Of a stretch of DNA of 64,000 nt, positions 10,307 to 19,319 are shown one piece after another. Location: NCBI GenBank assembly GCA_947501355.1, contig CANMVA010000001.1:690001-754000 (forward strand), read 5' to 3'. The notes under the pieces were generated by a model, which saw nothing but the letters and a program-made list of their open reading frames with translations, was not told the origin of the DNA and did no database searches. The DNA is from an uncultured Paracoccaceae bacterium. Its GTDB lineage: Bacteria > Pseudomonadota > Alphaproteobacteria > Rhodobacterales > Rhodobacteraceae. The translations under genes were made by a program, and so were the position numbers. Position 1 is the first letter of the stretch. Every line of letters begins with the position of its first letter.

Positions 10307-12181
10307 ATGACCGACGAGACGGAAAAAACTGAGACGCCTTTGAAGGGGCATGAGCGCATTCAGGCTTATCTGAAGACGCTTGATGGCTCCCCCGGCGTCT
10401 ACCGCATGCTCGATGAGCAGGCGCGCGTTCTTTATGTCGGCAAGGCCCGGAACCTGAAAGCGCGCGTCAGCAACTACGCGCGGCCCAGCGGTCATTCGGG
10501 ACGCATCGCACGGATGATCCGCGAAACCGCGTCGATGATGTTCCTGACAACCAAGACCGAGACGGAAGCGCTGCTGCTTGAGCAGAACCTGATCAAGCAG
10601 CTCAAGCCGCGCTACAATGTTCTGTTGCGCGACGACAAGAGCTTTCCGAACATCCTGATGACCAAGGATCACCCGTTTCCCGAGATTAAAAAGCATCGCG
10701 GGAAGAAGTCTCAGAAGGGCAGCTATTACGGGCCTTTCGCCAGTGCAGGTGCGGTGAACCGGACACTGAACCAACTTCAAAAGGTGTTCTTGCTGCGCAA
10801 CTGCTCGGACCCGGTCTTCGAGAGCCGCTCACGGCCTTGTCTGCTCTATCAGATCAAGCGGTGCAGCGCGCCCTGCGTCGGCCATATCACGGAGGAGGAC
10901 TACGCGGAAAGTGTGCGCGATGCCGAGAAGTTTCTCGAAGGTAAGTCCACCGGCATTCAGGAACGGCTGGCCAAGCAAATGGCCGATGCCTCTCAGAATA
11001 TGGAGTTTGAACGCGCCGCCGCCCTGCGCGACCGTATCCGAGCGATGACGCAGGTGCAGACGGCTCAGGGTATCAACCCGCGCGGGGTGGCTGAGGCGGA
11101 TGTGATCGCGTTGCATATGGAAGGCGGGCAGGCCTGCGTGCAGGTCTTCTTCATCCGCGCCAACCAGAACTGGGGCAATCGCGATTACTATCCGCGCGTT
11201 GGCAACGAGGTCGATGAGACCGAGGTGATGGAGGCGTTTGTCGGCCAGTTCTACGGCGACAAGCAGCCGCCGAAACTGGTTCTGCTGTCGCATCCAGTGG
11301 AGAACGAGGATTTGGTCGTTGAGGCGCTGAGCCAAAAGGCCGAGCGCAAGGTCGAGATTGCCGTGCCGCTGCGCGGTGAGAAGGCTGAACTGATCTCTGG
11401 CGCGTCGCGAAATGCGCGCGAGAGCCTCGCCCGGAAAATGTCCGAGACCGCGACGCAAGGAAAGCTGCTGAAGGGTCTCGCGGAGGCCTTCGATCTGAAA
11501 GCCCCACCCCAGCGGATCGAGGTTTACGACAACTCCCATATTCAAGGCACGAATGCCGTTGGTGGTATGATCGTGGCAGGGCCCGAAGGTTTTGTGAAAA
11601 GCCAGTATCGCAAGTTCAACATCAAGGGTGATGACATCACCCCCGGCGACGATTTCGGGATGATGAAAGAAGTGCTGACCCGGCGCTTCAAGCGGCTTCT
11701 GAAGGAGGACCCGGACCGAAAAGGGGACACATGGCCGGACCTCCTACTCATCGACGGCGGCGCCGGACAAGTCAGCGCGGTGCGCGAGATCATGACCGAG
11801 ATGGGCGTGACGGATATCGCCATGGTGGGCGTTGCCAAAGGGATCGACCGGGATGCCGGCAAGGAGGAGTTCTACCGCACCGGCCAGCGCCCCTTCGCGC
11901 TGAAACACAACGACCCGGTGCTTTACTTCGTCCAGCGTCTGCGGGACGAGGCGCACCGCTTTGCGATCGGAACCCACCGTGCCAAACGCGCGAAAGCGAT
12001 TGGCGCGACCCCGTTGGATGACGTGCCGGGTGTCGGGGCCACGCGCAAGCGTGCATTGCTGGCGCATTTCGGATCGGCCAAGGCTGTGGGCCGCGCCAAC
12101 CTGGCCGATCTCAAGGCGGTTGACGGTATCTCGGACGCGATGGCTGAGACGATCTACGACTATTTCCACGAGCGCGGTTAA
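10307..12181 (+). CDS. uvrC: Excinuclease ABC subunit C
   Basis: 624 residues, the usual length. It makes the two incisions around bulky DNA lesions bound by UvrAB. Domain order is complete: GIY-YIG nuclease (about 23-105, [27 protein letters not shown]), a UVR motif near 215-250 ([23 protein letters not shown]), the RNase H-like C-terminal nuclease ([30 protein letters not shown]) and tandem helix-hairpin-helix motifs near 565-620 ([20 protein letters not shown]). It heads a run with pgsA, moaD and moaE, an order common in Rhodobacterales. Confidence 0.97.
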   Translation: MTDETEKTETPLKGHERIQAYLKTLDGSPGVYRMLDEQARVLYVGKARNLKARVSNYARPSGHSGRIARMIRETASMMFLTTKTETEALLLEQNLIKQLKPRYNVLLRDDKSFPNILMTKDHPFPEIKKHRGKKSQKGSYYGPFASAGAVNRTLNQLQKVFLLRNCSDPVFESRSRPCLLYQIKRCSAPCVGHITEEDYAESVRDAEKFLEGKSTGIQERLAKQMADASQNMEFERAAALRDRIRAMTQVQTAQGINPRGVAEADVIALHMEGGQACVQVFFIRANQNWGNRDYYPRVGNEVDETEVMEAFVGQFYGDKQPPKLVLLSHPVENEDLVVEALSQKAERKVEIAVPLRGEKAELISGASRNARESLARKMSETATQGKLLKGLAEAFDLKAPPQRIEVYDNSHIQGTNAVGGMIVAGPEGFVKSQYRKFNIKGDDITPGDDFGMMKEVLTRRFKRLLKEDPDRKGDTWPDLLLIDGGAGQVSAVREIMTEMGVTDIAMVGVAKGIDRDAGKEEFYRTGQRPFALKHNDPVLYFVQRLRDEAHRFAIGTHRAKRAKAIGATPLDDVPGVGATRKRALLAHFGSAKAVGRANLADLKAVDGISDAMAETIYDYFHERG

Positions 12182-12220
12182 GCCCTTTCTCAGCCCTCTC
12201 AGACGCGTTAGACCTGCAGT

Positions 12221-12883
12221 ATGGTTTGGAACCTGCCCAATATTCTGACGGTTCTCCGTCTGTTTGCAGCCCCCGGCGTTGCCGTGATGTTTCTTTATTT
12301 CACAAGACCTTACGCGGACTGGTTTGCGTTGATCCTGTTTGTGAGCGCGGCGGTGACCGACTGGTTTGACGGCTATCTGGCCCGGGCGTGGAAGCAGGAA
12401 AGCAAGTTTGGTGCCATGCTAGATCCGATTGCCGACAAGGCAATGGTTGTCATTGCGCTTTTGGTCGTCACCGGCTTTTCTGGCATGAACCCGTGGATTT
12501 TGCTGCCCGCGACGGTGATCCTCTTTCGTGAGGTATTCGTCTCGGGCCTGCGCGAGTTTTTGGGCGATACCGCAGGCACGCTCAAGGTTACGCAACTCGC
12601 CAAATGGAAGACCACTGCGCAAATGGTGGCGCTGGCGGTGCTATTTGCCCAAGGTGTGTTCGAGCATTACTTTGGTATGCAGGCCTGGGGCATGGATGAG
12701 GCGCTGGTCAGCGATATTCTAAGCGGCCGCGAAGAGGATGTTCTGGGCCTGAACTGGAAGTATCAGGCGATGAATATCAGCTGGATCGTTGGTGTGATCT
12801 TGCTGTGGATCGCAGGGCTTTTGACCATGATGACAGGCTGGGATTACTTCACCAAGGCGCGGCCTTATTTGAAGGATAACTGA
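12221..12883 (+). CDS. pgsA: CDP-diacylglycerol--glycerol-3-phosphate 3-phosphatidyltransferase
   Basis: 220 residues, integral membrane. It carries the CDP-alcohol phosphotransferase signature with correct spacing: D47, D50-G51, A54-R55, G64, D68, D72 (DWFDGYLAR ... GAMLDPIAD). It catalyses the committed step to phosphatidylglycerol. About six hydrophobic segments; an insertion near residues 145-185 is longer than in E. coli PgsA. The stop overlaps the moaD start (TGATG), which couples phospholipid and molybdopterin genes translationally though their functions are unrelated. Confidence 0.93.
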   Translation: MVWNLPNILTVLRLFAAPGVAVMFLYFTRPYADWFALILFVSAAVTDWFDGYLARAWKQESKFGAMLDPIADKAMVVIALLVVTGFSGMNPWILLPATVILFREVFVSGLREFLGDTAGTLKVTQLAKWKTTAQMVALAVLFAQGVFEHYFGMQAWGMDEALVSDILSGREEDVLGLNWKYQAMNISWIVGVILLWIAGLLTMMTGWDYFTKARPYLKDN

Positions 12884-13128
12884 TGGACGTTTTGTATTTC
12901 GCATGGGTCCGCGAGCGGATCGGGATGCCCAAGGAAACGGTCGAGACAAAGGCCGCGACCGTGATGGAGCTGGTCGAGGAACTGCGCGCCCGCGAAGAGC
13001 GGTATGAGGCTGCCTTTGCCGATCTGAGCGCGCTGCGCGTTGCGGTGGATCAGGACCTGACGGAGTTTGACGCCCCGCTGAAAGGCGCGCGTGAAGTGGC
13101 GTTCTTTCCGCCGATGACGGGCGGGTGA
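12883..13128 (+). CDS. moaD: Molybdopterin synthase sulfur carrier subunit
   Basis: 81 residues with a ubiquitin-like fold pattern and the essential C-terminal Gly-Gly (FFPPMTGG), which is thiocarboxylated by MoeB and donates sulfur to precursor Z. It overlaps the pgsA stop and is followed one base later by moaE, its catalytic partner. Window genes mobA, mobB, moeA and moaB act later in the same pathway; moaA and moaC are not here. Confidence 0.94.
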   Translation: MDVLYFAWVRERIGMPKETVETKAATVMELVEELRAREERYEAAFADLSALRVAVDQDLTEFDAPLKGAREVAFFPPMTGG

Positions 13129-13129
13129 C

Positions 13130-13573
13130 ATGACGGTGCGAGTCCAGCAACCTGCGTTTGATCTGGGGGCCGAAGCAAACAGCTTTGCCGCAGGCCATAG
13201 CGAAATGGGTGCGATGGTCACGTTCGCCGGGATCGTGCGCGATCTGGCGCAGGGTGATCTGGACCGTATGGTGATCGAGCATTATCCGGGCATGACCGAA
13301 CGCGCGTTGGAAAAAATCGCGCGCGAGGCGAAAGAGCGGTGGAGCCTCGGCAATGTGCTGGTCATCCACCGCTATGGTGAGATGGCTCCGGGCGAGCAGA
13401 TCATGATGGTCGCCACATTGGCTCCGCACCGCAAGGACGCGTTTGAGGCGGCAGAGTTTCTGATGGATTACCTCAAGTCACGCGCGCCGTTCTGGAAGAA
13501 AGAGTTTACCTCAGGCGGGGCCGACTGGGTGGCCAGCAAAGCCGAGGATGAGGACGCCTTGACGCGCTGGTAG
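13130..13573 (+). CDS. moaE: Molybdopterin synthase catalytic subunit
   Basis: 147 residues. It binds the MoaD tail and converts cyclic pyranopterin monophosphate to molybdopterin. Family features are VTFAGIVRDLAQGD near the N-terminus, IEHYPGM, the VIHRYGEMAPGEQIMMVATLAPHR segment and the C-terminal APFWKKEFTSGGADW with the conserved active-site lysines. Starts one base after the moaD stop, so the two subunits are made together. Confidence 0.94.
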   Translation: MTVRVQQPAFDLGAEANSFAAGHSEMGAMVTFAGIVRDLAQGDLDRMVIEHYPGMTERALEKIAREAKERWSLGNVLVIHRYGEMAPGEQIMMVATLAPHRKDAFEAAEFLMDYLKSRAPFWKKEFTSGGADWVASKAEDEDALTRW

Positions 13574-13669
13574 GTGGGTTTGTGCCGATTGGCGCGCGAG
13601 GCTCTTGCCCTTCGCTGGAACGCCGATATCGGTCGGTGCGGTTTCTGAACTTGGACGGGCGGATCAGCC

Positions 13670-14740
13670 ATGCCAACACGATACATGGATCGACGACGAC
13701 TTCTGGCGCTCGGCGGCGCGACGGCTTTGGCCGCCTGTGCGCCGCGAGGCAAATTGGCTGTGCGTCCGGGGCTGGATGCACCGCAAACCCAAAGCGTCTG
13801 GGCCGTCGCGATTGGCGATCAGCAGCCCTTGGTTGTCCATGGCACGACGCAGTTGGAAACCGCGGGCCTGTCGCGCTTTGTGCGCCACGATGTGTCCATT
13901 CCGCAGGATCGTGAGGTCGGCCAGATCAACTGGCCCGGAAAGCGGATCGACCCCGCGCAGGATTTCTATGTCGCGCAGCTTGAGCAGTTCGACGCCATTG
14001 ATGTGATGCTGGATCAGGTCGCTGCCCGCCTGAAGCCCGGTCAAGACGTTACTGTTTTTGTACATGGCTACAACACCAACTATGCCGAGGCCGTCTATCG
14101 CCATGCCCAGATGGCCCATGACTTTGAGGATGACGGCGTGCATATCTCGATTGCCTGGCCCAGTGAGGCCTCGGCGACGGGCTATTTGACAGACCGCGAT
14201 TCCACCTTGATTGCGCGGGACTATCTGGAACGAGTATTGCCACGTCTGGTGCAACGTTTTCCGGGGCGTGTTGTGCTGGTGGGTCACTCCATGGGCGCGT
14301 TCCTGACGATGGAGACGCTGCGGCAGATGTCGATTGGGGGCACGGATATCACACGCGAGTTGGGGGCGCTTGTTCTGGTCTCGCCGGACATCCGGATCGA
14401 CGTCTTTCAGGCGCAGGTCGCGCGGATCAAGCGGCTCCCCGAAGTGATGGTCGTGATCCTGTCGCAGCGCGACCGGGCCTTGCAGCTCTCCAGCACGTTG
14501 GCCGGCGGGCAACCGCGTCTGGGCTCTGCGGCGGATATCGAGGTGCTGTCAGATATGGATCTTCTGGTGATGGATCTCAGCGATCTGCCCAATAGCGGGC
14601 GCGGCAACCATCTGGCGATCACGACATCGCCTGCGGCGGTGGCATTCGTGCGCGGGCTCAGCTCGGATGATCCGGTCTTGAGAGATAGACGCGGTGGGGG
14701 TCTTCTGGTCGTGCGGGTGCCGCTGCTTACCCTGCGTTGA
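13670..14740 (+). CDS. Alpha/beta hydrolase lipoprotein, DUF900 family
   Basis: 356 residues. The N-terminus has three arginines, a hydrophobic run and a lipobox ending in Cys 23 (ALAAC), so it is a predicted lipoprotein, perhaps Tat-exported. The DUF900 esterase pattern is clear: VTVFVHGYNTNYAEAVYRHAQM, IAWPSEASATGYLTDRDS, and the nucleophile elbow VLVGHSMGAF with Ser 207. Substrate unknown. ATG 13685 is an alternative start. It is convergent with the next gene and overlaps it by 14 bp. Confidence 0.85.
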   Translation: MPTRYMDRRRLLALGGATALAACAPRGKLAVRPGLDAPQTQSVWAVAIGDQQPLVVHGTTQLETAGLSRFVRHDVSIPQDREVGQINWPGKRIDPAQDFYVAQLEQFDAIDVMLDQVAARLKPGQDVTVFVHGYNTNYAEAVYRHAQMAHDFEDDGVHISIAWPSEASATGYLTDRDSTLIARDYLERVLPRLVQRFPGRVVLVGHSMGAFLTMETLRQMSIGGTDITRELGALVLVSPDIRIDVFQAQVARIKRLPEVMVVILSQRDRALQLSSTLAGGQPRLGSAADIEVLSDMDLLVMDLSDLPNSGRGNHLAITTSPAAVAFVRGLSSDDPVLRDRRGGGLLVVRVPLLTLR

Positions 14741-15053
14741 TCCGCTCGATATAGGCGCGCATCTCTTCGGCTTCCTGTCGTGCATCGCGCAGGCCGTCCA
14801 TCGCGGCGCGCAGCTCGGCCTCGGTCTGGCTCAGCTGATTGGTCATCTCGGCCTCGCGCTGCTGCAGATAGGTGATCGCCTGATCGCGCGTTTCCTCGGC
14901 TTCGTGCAGGGCCTGGGCCATCTTGTCCAGCTCGCCAATATCGCTGCGCGACACACGGGTGAAGCGGTGGATCAGCCAGTTCGCGAACCAGCCAAGGCTG
15001 AAGGCCACGAAAAGAATGATCGCTGTGACGATGACAAACTCGGTTCTATTCAT
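14727..15053 (-). CDS. Membrane-anchored coiled-coil protein, 108 aa
   Basis: One N-terminal transmembrane helix (MNRTEFVIVTAIILFVAFSL, residues 1-20 and on to about 28) is followed by a long charged coiled coil (about 45-105) full of heptad-like A/L and E/Q residues. Start ATG at 15053 overlaps the stop of the OmpA-family gene by 8 bp, so the two are coupled. The topology suggests an inner-membrane protein facing the cytoplasm or periplasm. Family and function unknown. Confidence 0.7.
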   Translation of the reverse strand: MNRTEFVIVTAIILFVAFSLGWFANWLIHRFTRVSRSDIGELDKMAQALHEAEETRDQAITYLQQREAEMTNQLSQTEAELRAAMDGLRDARQEAEEMRAYIERINAG

Positions 15054-16926
15054 CGGTGGCCTCGGTCTGTGAAGGGTCTGTGTCGTCTGCGGGCGCAATC
15101 TCGCGACCTGGCGCAAGGAAGACGCGTTTGAACTCGATCCGGCGGTTGGCTTCGCGCCCATCCTCGGTCTCGTTATCGGCGATGGGGCTGGTTTCGCCAT
15201 AGCCGACAGCGGTCAGTTTCAGCGTGCTGACACCCCGTTGCAAAAGCTGCTCAAGCACCGCTTGTGCGCGCTGCTCGGAGATGCGCTGGTTGCCTTCTTC
15301 GCTTCCCTGACTGTCGGTATGGCCGCCAATCTCGATCTCGAAATCAAGGACGTCGCAATCCTCGAAAATGGCTGAAATCGCATCCAGAGTGGGCCGGGCT
15401 GAGGCATCGACCACGGCCGAGCCGGGCTCGAATGTGATTTTCTGCTCGGTGCCGATGCGTTTGATATCGCCGATGCACTCGTCAACGGTGGGTAGGGAGG
15501 CAACGGGGTCCAGCGCCTCTTTGTAGGTCACGAAAATCTCGAACCGGGAACCTTCGCCCAGCTTATCCGACAGCAGGCGCGCCACCTCGGACCGCGCATC
15601 AACATTGCCGGTGTCGCCGCGCACGGTGACCAGATCAGGCTGCACGATGACCGCACCATTGGCGAGCTCCGAGAGCGCCTCGATCCCCGCCAGCACGCGC
15701 ACGGGCCAGCCATCCGGCAGATTGTCGACGTTACGCGTCGCGACATAGACCTTTTCGCTGCCAAAGCGGGCCTGGGCAAAGTTTTCAGCCACGCCGCGCA
15801 CCAGATCGCTGGGCAACCGTCCGCGCAACTGCACCTGTCCTTCGGGGCTCAGGGTGGCGGTGAACTCAGGCGGGCCATCACCATCATTGGCGTCCGATTT
15901 CGGCAGAACGGCAGTCAGTGAGAAAACATCGGGCAGGGCTGTTTTCAGCTCTCCGGCGACGCGGTCGAAAAGCCCTTCATCCGTGCCTTCCAAGGCAGCC
16001 AGTGTCACATCCGCATCTGCAAAGGTGATTGACCCGCCGCCCAGTTCGGTCACGGCCTCGATGCCACGGGCCACGCCTTCGCCCCATTGCGGTGTCGGCA
16101 CGCCAAGGCCCAAGACGCAATTGATCTGCCCTTCAAGGCCTGCAGCGCGGGCGGCGGTTAAAATCCGGTCGCGCGAGCGCTCGTTGTCGGCAGAGCACAC
16201 ATCGAAGCGCGCCCCGTCTTCGGCAATCAGAAAACGCGCCGTGAAGGGCGTGATCACCGGGCGCGGGGCCGAAATCTCCATTGCGAGCCGCACATCATTT
16301 GGCTTGGCGCGCGCGATGTCGGTTTCAAGGCGACGCTTGTCCTCGGTGCTTTCGGAGATGGCGGTGATCGACACGCCTTCCTCATCGACTGATATCTTCG
16401 AGCGGGGCAACCGCGCCAACGCATCAAAGCTGAACGACAAGGCCTGATCAAAGCCTTCTGGTGTCGGGTAGTCCGCGCTTTCCAGAAGGTCGGTCACCGG
16501 GGTGTCCGGGGCAAGTTCCCCGATCGCTTGCGAGATGTCCTCACGGCTAATCTCGGTCGGGATCAGCCCGATCAGAGAGATGCCGCTTTCGTTGCGCAAA
16601 ATTTCCACCGAAAAGCGTGGGGCGGCGAGGGCGGCCATATCCTCGACCTGCATGCGGTCGATGACACGGGCGGCATCCACGATGCGTCCGGCGGTGGAAA
16701 TGGCACGGAACCGTTGGGCTTCATCGGGTGCGGTGCCAGACAGCTCAACGCGCAGGCCGTTGGATTGCACCTCGGCCCAGCCAAGCTGATTTTCGTCGAG
16801 CGCAAAGCGCACGTCGATCTCGGAGCGCTGCTCGATAAAGGTTGCGCCCGTGCTGGCAGCCAGAAAAGCCCCCAGCCCGGCAGCGCCGAAGGTCGCGACA
16901 AGAATGAGGGCAGAAGACAGGCGCAT
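15046..16926 (-). CDS. OmpA-family protein with BON-like repeats, 626 aa
   Basis: An N-terminal hydrophobic segment (residues 4-24) is a signal anchor. Residues about 35-330 contain repeated units resembling BON domains (GLRVELSGTAPDEAQRFRAISTAGRIVDAARV). The C-terminal part (about 490-610) is an OmpA domain: ITFEPGSAVVDASARPTLDAI, then IEIGGHTDSQGSEEGNQRISEQRAQAV and NRRIEF, which bind peptidoglycan. The protein probably links membrane and cell wall. It lies 66 bp downstream of ubiA and is coupled to the coiled-coil gene. Confidence 0.85.
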   Translation of the reverse strand: MRLSSALILVATFGAAGLGAFLAASTGATFIEQRSEIDVRFALDENQLGWAEVQSNGLRVELSGTAPDEAQRFRAISTAGRIVDAARVIDRMQVEDMAALAAPRFSVEILRNESGISLIGLIPTEISREDISQAIGELAPDTPVTDLLESADYPTPEGFDQALSFSFDALARLPRSKISVDEEGVSITAISESTEDKRRLETDIARAKPNDVRLAMEISAPRPVITPFTARFLIAEDGARFDVCSADNERSRDRILTAARAAGLEGQINCVLGLGVPTPQWGEGVARGIEAVTELGGGSITFADADVTLAALEGTDEGLFDRVAGELKTALPDVFSLTAVLPKSDANDGDGPPEFTATLSPEGQVQLRGRLPSDLVRGVAENFAQARFGSEKVYVATRNVDNLPDGWPVRVLAGIEALSELANGAVIVQPDLVTVRGDTGNVDARSEVARLLSDKLGEGSRFEIFVTYKEALDPVASLPTVDECIGDIKRIGTEQKITFEPGSAVVDASARPTLDAISAIFEDCDVLDFEIEIGGHTDSQGSEEGNQRISEQRAQAVLEQLLQRGVSTLKLTAVGYGETSPIADNETEDGREANRRIEFKRVFLAPGREIAPADDTDPSQTEATDE

Positions 16927-16992
16927 CGAACACAGGTTGCTTTACTCAGGACCGGTTGCGATCTGTCTATGCCTGTTGGCGGGCGGGTGCAA

Positions 16993-17973
16993 TCACACGG
17001 CCAGGCACAAGGCGAAAAACAGCACCGGAATCAGGCCCGCATCGCGGTTGGATCGGAAGATACGGGTCAAGCCTTTGTGATCGTCCGCATCAAAGCGTCT
17101 GAGCTGCCAGGCAAGGTGCCAGCCTATGGCCCATGGCGCGGCCAGCGCCAGCACGAGTTGCAGGGGGTTTCCGTTTGGTAGCAGCGCCAGCAGGATCGCC
17201 AGCGCCATCAGCATGACCGTGGCCATCAGGAAGTTGCGCAGCCATTTGGGGCTGTCCTCGGCAAAGAGACGGGCGGTGGACTTGATGCCGATCAGGGCGT
17301 CATCCTCGGTATCCTGATGCGCGTAGATCGTGTCGTAAAATAGCGTCCAAGCGATGCCTGCGAGATAGAGCAGGACAGGGGGCCAATCCAGCGATCCGGT
17401 ATGGGCGACCCAGGCCAGCAGCGCCCCCCAGTTGAACGCGATGCCAAGAAAGGCTTGCGGCCACCATGTGAAGCGTTTGGCGAAGGGATAGATCGCGACC
17501 GGCGCTAGTGAGATGACGCCCATGAGGATCGCGGTGGGCGGGAAGGTGAGCAGGATGGCGAAGGAGATCAGGGCTTGGGCCACCATCCAGATGACGGCGC
17601 CTCTGACAGTGGCTTGGCCCGACGGGATGGGACGCGACTTGGTGCGCTCGACCGAGCCGTCGAAATCGCGGTCGGTGATGTCGTTCCAGGTGCAGCCCGC
17701 ACCGCGCATCAGGAACGCCCCAATGGCGCAGCCAAGCGCGATCCATGCGTCATAAAGCGTCGGCGTTCCGCTGTGCAGCATCGCCAGCAGCAGGCCCCAC
17801 CAGCAGGGCAGCAGCAAAAGCCATGTCCCTATGGGGCGATCCGCGCGGCTGAGGCGCAGGTAAGGGCGCGCCCAGACGGGTGCGAGTGTGTCGACCCAGT
17901 TGTCTTCGACGGCGTCCGCCACCTGACCGTGATCCGGGCCGTTCTGCTCTGGTCTCTGACCTGCGTCGGTCAT
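16993..17973 (-). CDS. ubiA: 4-hydroxybenzoate polyprenyltransferase
   Basis: 326 residues, integral membrane, ubiquinone pathway. The two Asp-rich Mg-diphosphate motifs are present: NDITDRDFD (97-105) and DTIYAHQDTEDD (214-225). About eight or nine hydrophobic segments; an N-terminal extension of about 35 residues is hydrophilic. The start at 17973 is chosen because the reading frame further upstream overlaps rsmE on the other strand. The ispB-like polyprenyl synthase that would make its side-chain donor is at 50512. The start codons of ubiA and rsmE are only 12 bp apart. Confidence 0.94.
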   Translation of the reverse strand: MTDAGQRPEQNGPDHGQVADAVEDNWVDTLAPVWARPYLRLSRADRPIGTWLLLLPCWWGLLLAMLHSGTPTLYDAWIALGCAIGAFLMRGAGCTWNDITDRDFDGSVERTKSRPIPSGQATVRGAVIWMVAQALISFAILLTFPPTAILMGVISLAPVAIYPFAKRFTWWPQAFLGIAFNWGALLAWVAHTGSLDWPPVLLYLAGIAWTLFYDTIYAHQDTEDDALIGIKSTARLFAEDSPKWLRNFLMATVMLMALAILLALLPNGNPLQLVLALAAPWAIGWHLAWQLRRFDADDHKGLTRIFRSNRDAGLIPVLFFALCLAV

Positions 17974-17985
17974 AAGGTCCGCCCC

Positions 17986-18705
17986 ATGGCATCTATCGTT
18001 CGGCTTTATGTAGATCACGCTTTGGGGGAGGGGCAAACGGTTCCTCTCACCCGCGACCATGCGCATTACCTGTTCGGGGTGATGCGGCTGGGGGTCGGGG
18101 CCGAAGTGTTGCTGTTTAACGGTGTCGATGGGGAGCATGCCGCAGAGGTTTTGGAGGCGGGCAAACGCGGTGGTGTGCTGCGCTGTCTGCGCCAGACGAA
18201 GCCGTTGCAGATGCCGCCCGATCTGTGGCTGCTCTTTGCGCCGATCAAGAAGGCGCGCACGGATTTCATTGTCGAGAAAGCCGCCGAGATGGGGGCGTCG
18301 CGCATTTGCCCGGTGCAGACCGCATTCACCAACTCGGAACGCGTGCGGCAGGACCGCTTGCAGGCGCACGCGATTGAGGCGGCTGAGCAATGCGGTGGCA
18401 CCTTCGTGCCAGAGGTGACCGCGCTGCAAAAGCTGGGTTCCATGCTGGATCACTGGCCCGACGGGCGTCGGCTGATGTTCTGCGATGAGGAACAGGTCGG
18501 CGCCGGTTTGGCGTTGGAGGGCGACGCCGGGCCATGGGCGATCCTGATCGGGCCGGAAGGGGGCTTTTCGCCGGAAGAACGCGCGCGGTTGGGAGCCCTC
18601 CCCTTCGCCACGACAGTCAGCCTGGGGCCGCGCATCTTGCGCGCCGACACGGCAGCGGTCGCGGCGATGACCCTTTGGCAAAGCGCGCTGGGCGATTGGG
18701 CATGA
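17986..18705 (+). CDS. rsmE: 16S rRNA (uracil-1498-N3)-methyltransferase
   Basis: 239 residues. SPOUT-class methyltransferase with the diagnostic C-terminal knot: ILIGPEGGFSPEERARLGA followed by VSLGPRILRADTAAVAAM. The N-terminal PUA-like part contains LTRDHAHYLFGVMRLGVGAEV. It methylates 16S rRNA in the 30S subunit. AAGGT (17974-17978) precedes ATG 17986. The promoter and 5' leader must lie inside the divergent ubiA gene. It overlaps the next gene by ATGA. Confidence 0.95.
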   Translation: MASIVRLYVDHALGEGQTVPLTRDHAHYLFGVMRLGVGAEVLLFNGVDGEHAAEVLEAGKRGGVLRCLRQTKPLQMPPDLWLLFAPIKKARTDFIVEKAAEMGASRICPVQTAFTNSERVRQDRLQAHAIEAAEQCGGTFVPEVTALQKLGSMLDHWPDGRRLMFCDEEQVGAGLALEGDAGPWAILIGPEGGFSPEERARLGALPFATTVSLGPRILRADTAAVAAMTLWQSALGDWA

Positions 18706-19223
18706 GCTTTATTCGCCCAGAGGCGCAACAGACCCTCTTGCGGTTTCGCGAGGTGCTGGTGGGTGCGGCGCTTGATCTTCTGGGGCTCTTCCTGATCCTG
18801 ACCGGGCGGGGCCTTGCCGTCTGGATCGGCGTTGCGATCTGTATCGGGGCCAGCGTTCTGATCCTCGCCGGTATCCAACGCGCGGGGTTCCGCAAGGGTG
18901 CGGGCGGGGCTGGCGTTGTCAACGTCGTTGAAGGCGCTGTCAGCTATTTTGGGCCTCTGACCGGTGGCGTGGTGTCGATCCGCGAGATGAGCCACCTGCG
19001 TTTTGACCCGCGCCACACGCCACCTCATTGGGTGCTGGAACAGCCTGGTCATGACCCGCTGTTCATCCCGATGAACGCAGAAGGCGCCGAGGCGCTTTTT
19101 GATGCGTTTGAAGGGCTCGAGGGGCTCAACACCCAGCATATGTTGCGCGTGATGAACGATCCGCCTGCGGCACCCGTGGTGATCTGGCAGCGCGAGACAT
19201 CGACCGTGCGTCGTTTGACATGA
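18702..19223 (+). CDS. Conserved membrane protein of unknown function, 173 aa
   Basis: Starts in the stop codon of rsmE (ATGA). Two adjacent hydrophobic helices near residues 20-60 (LVGAALDLLGLFLILTGRG, VWIGVAICIGASVLILAG) anchor a cytoplasmic C-terminal domain of about 110 residues. That domain contains VEGAVSYFGPLTGGVVSIREMSHL and a run resembling bacterial PH-like folds. I do not recognise the family with confidence. Position between rsmE and gshA appears to be simple operon packing. Confidence 0.72.
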   Translation: MSFIRPEAQQTLLRFREVLVGAALDLLGLFLILTGRGLAVWIGVAICIGASVLILAGIQRAGFRKGAGGAGVVNVVEGAVSYFGPLTGGVVSIREMSHLRFDPRHTPPHWVLEQPGHDPLFIPMNAEGAEALFDAFEGLEGLNTQHMLRVMNDPPAAPVVIWQRETSTVRRLT

Positions 19224-19319
19224 CCCTGCGCGCGCGTGTGGGGCTTGCCCGGATTGACACCCGCCCCATTTCGTCTCACCACTGACGTGCCATGACCCTA
19301 ACGCCCGGAGCCCCTAGCC

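Noticed and set aside
17974-18681. N-terminal extension of the ubiA frame
   Set aside because: Antisense to rsmE; UbiA family length is reached from 17973.
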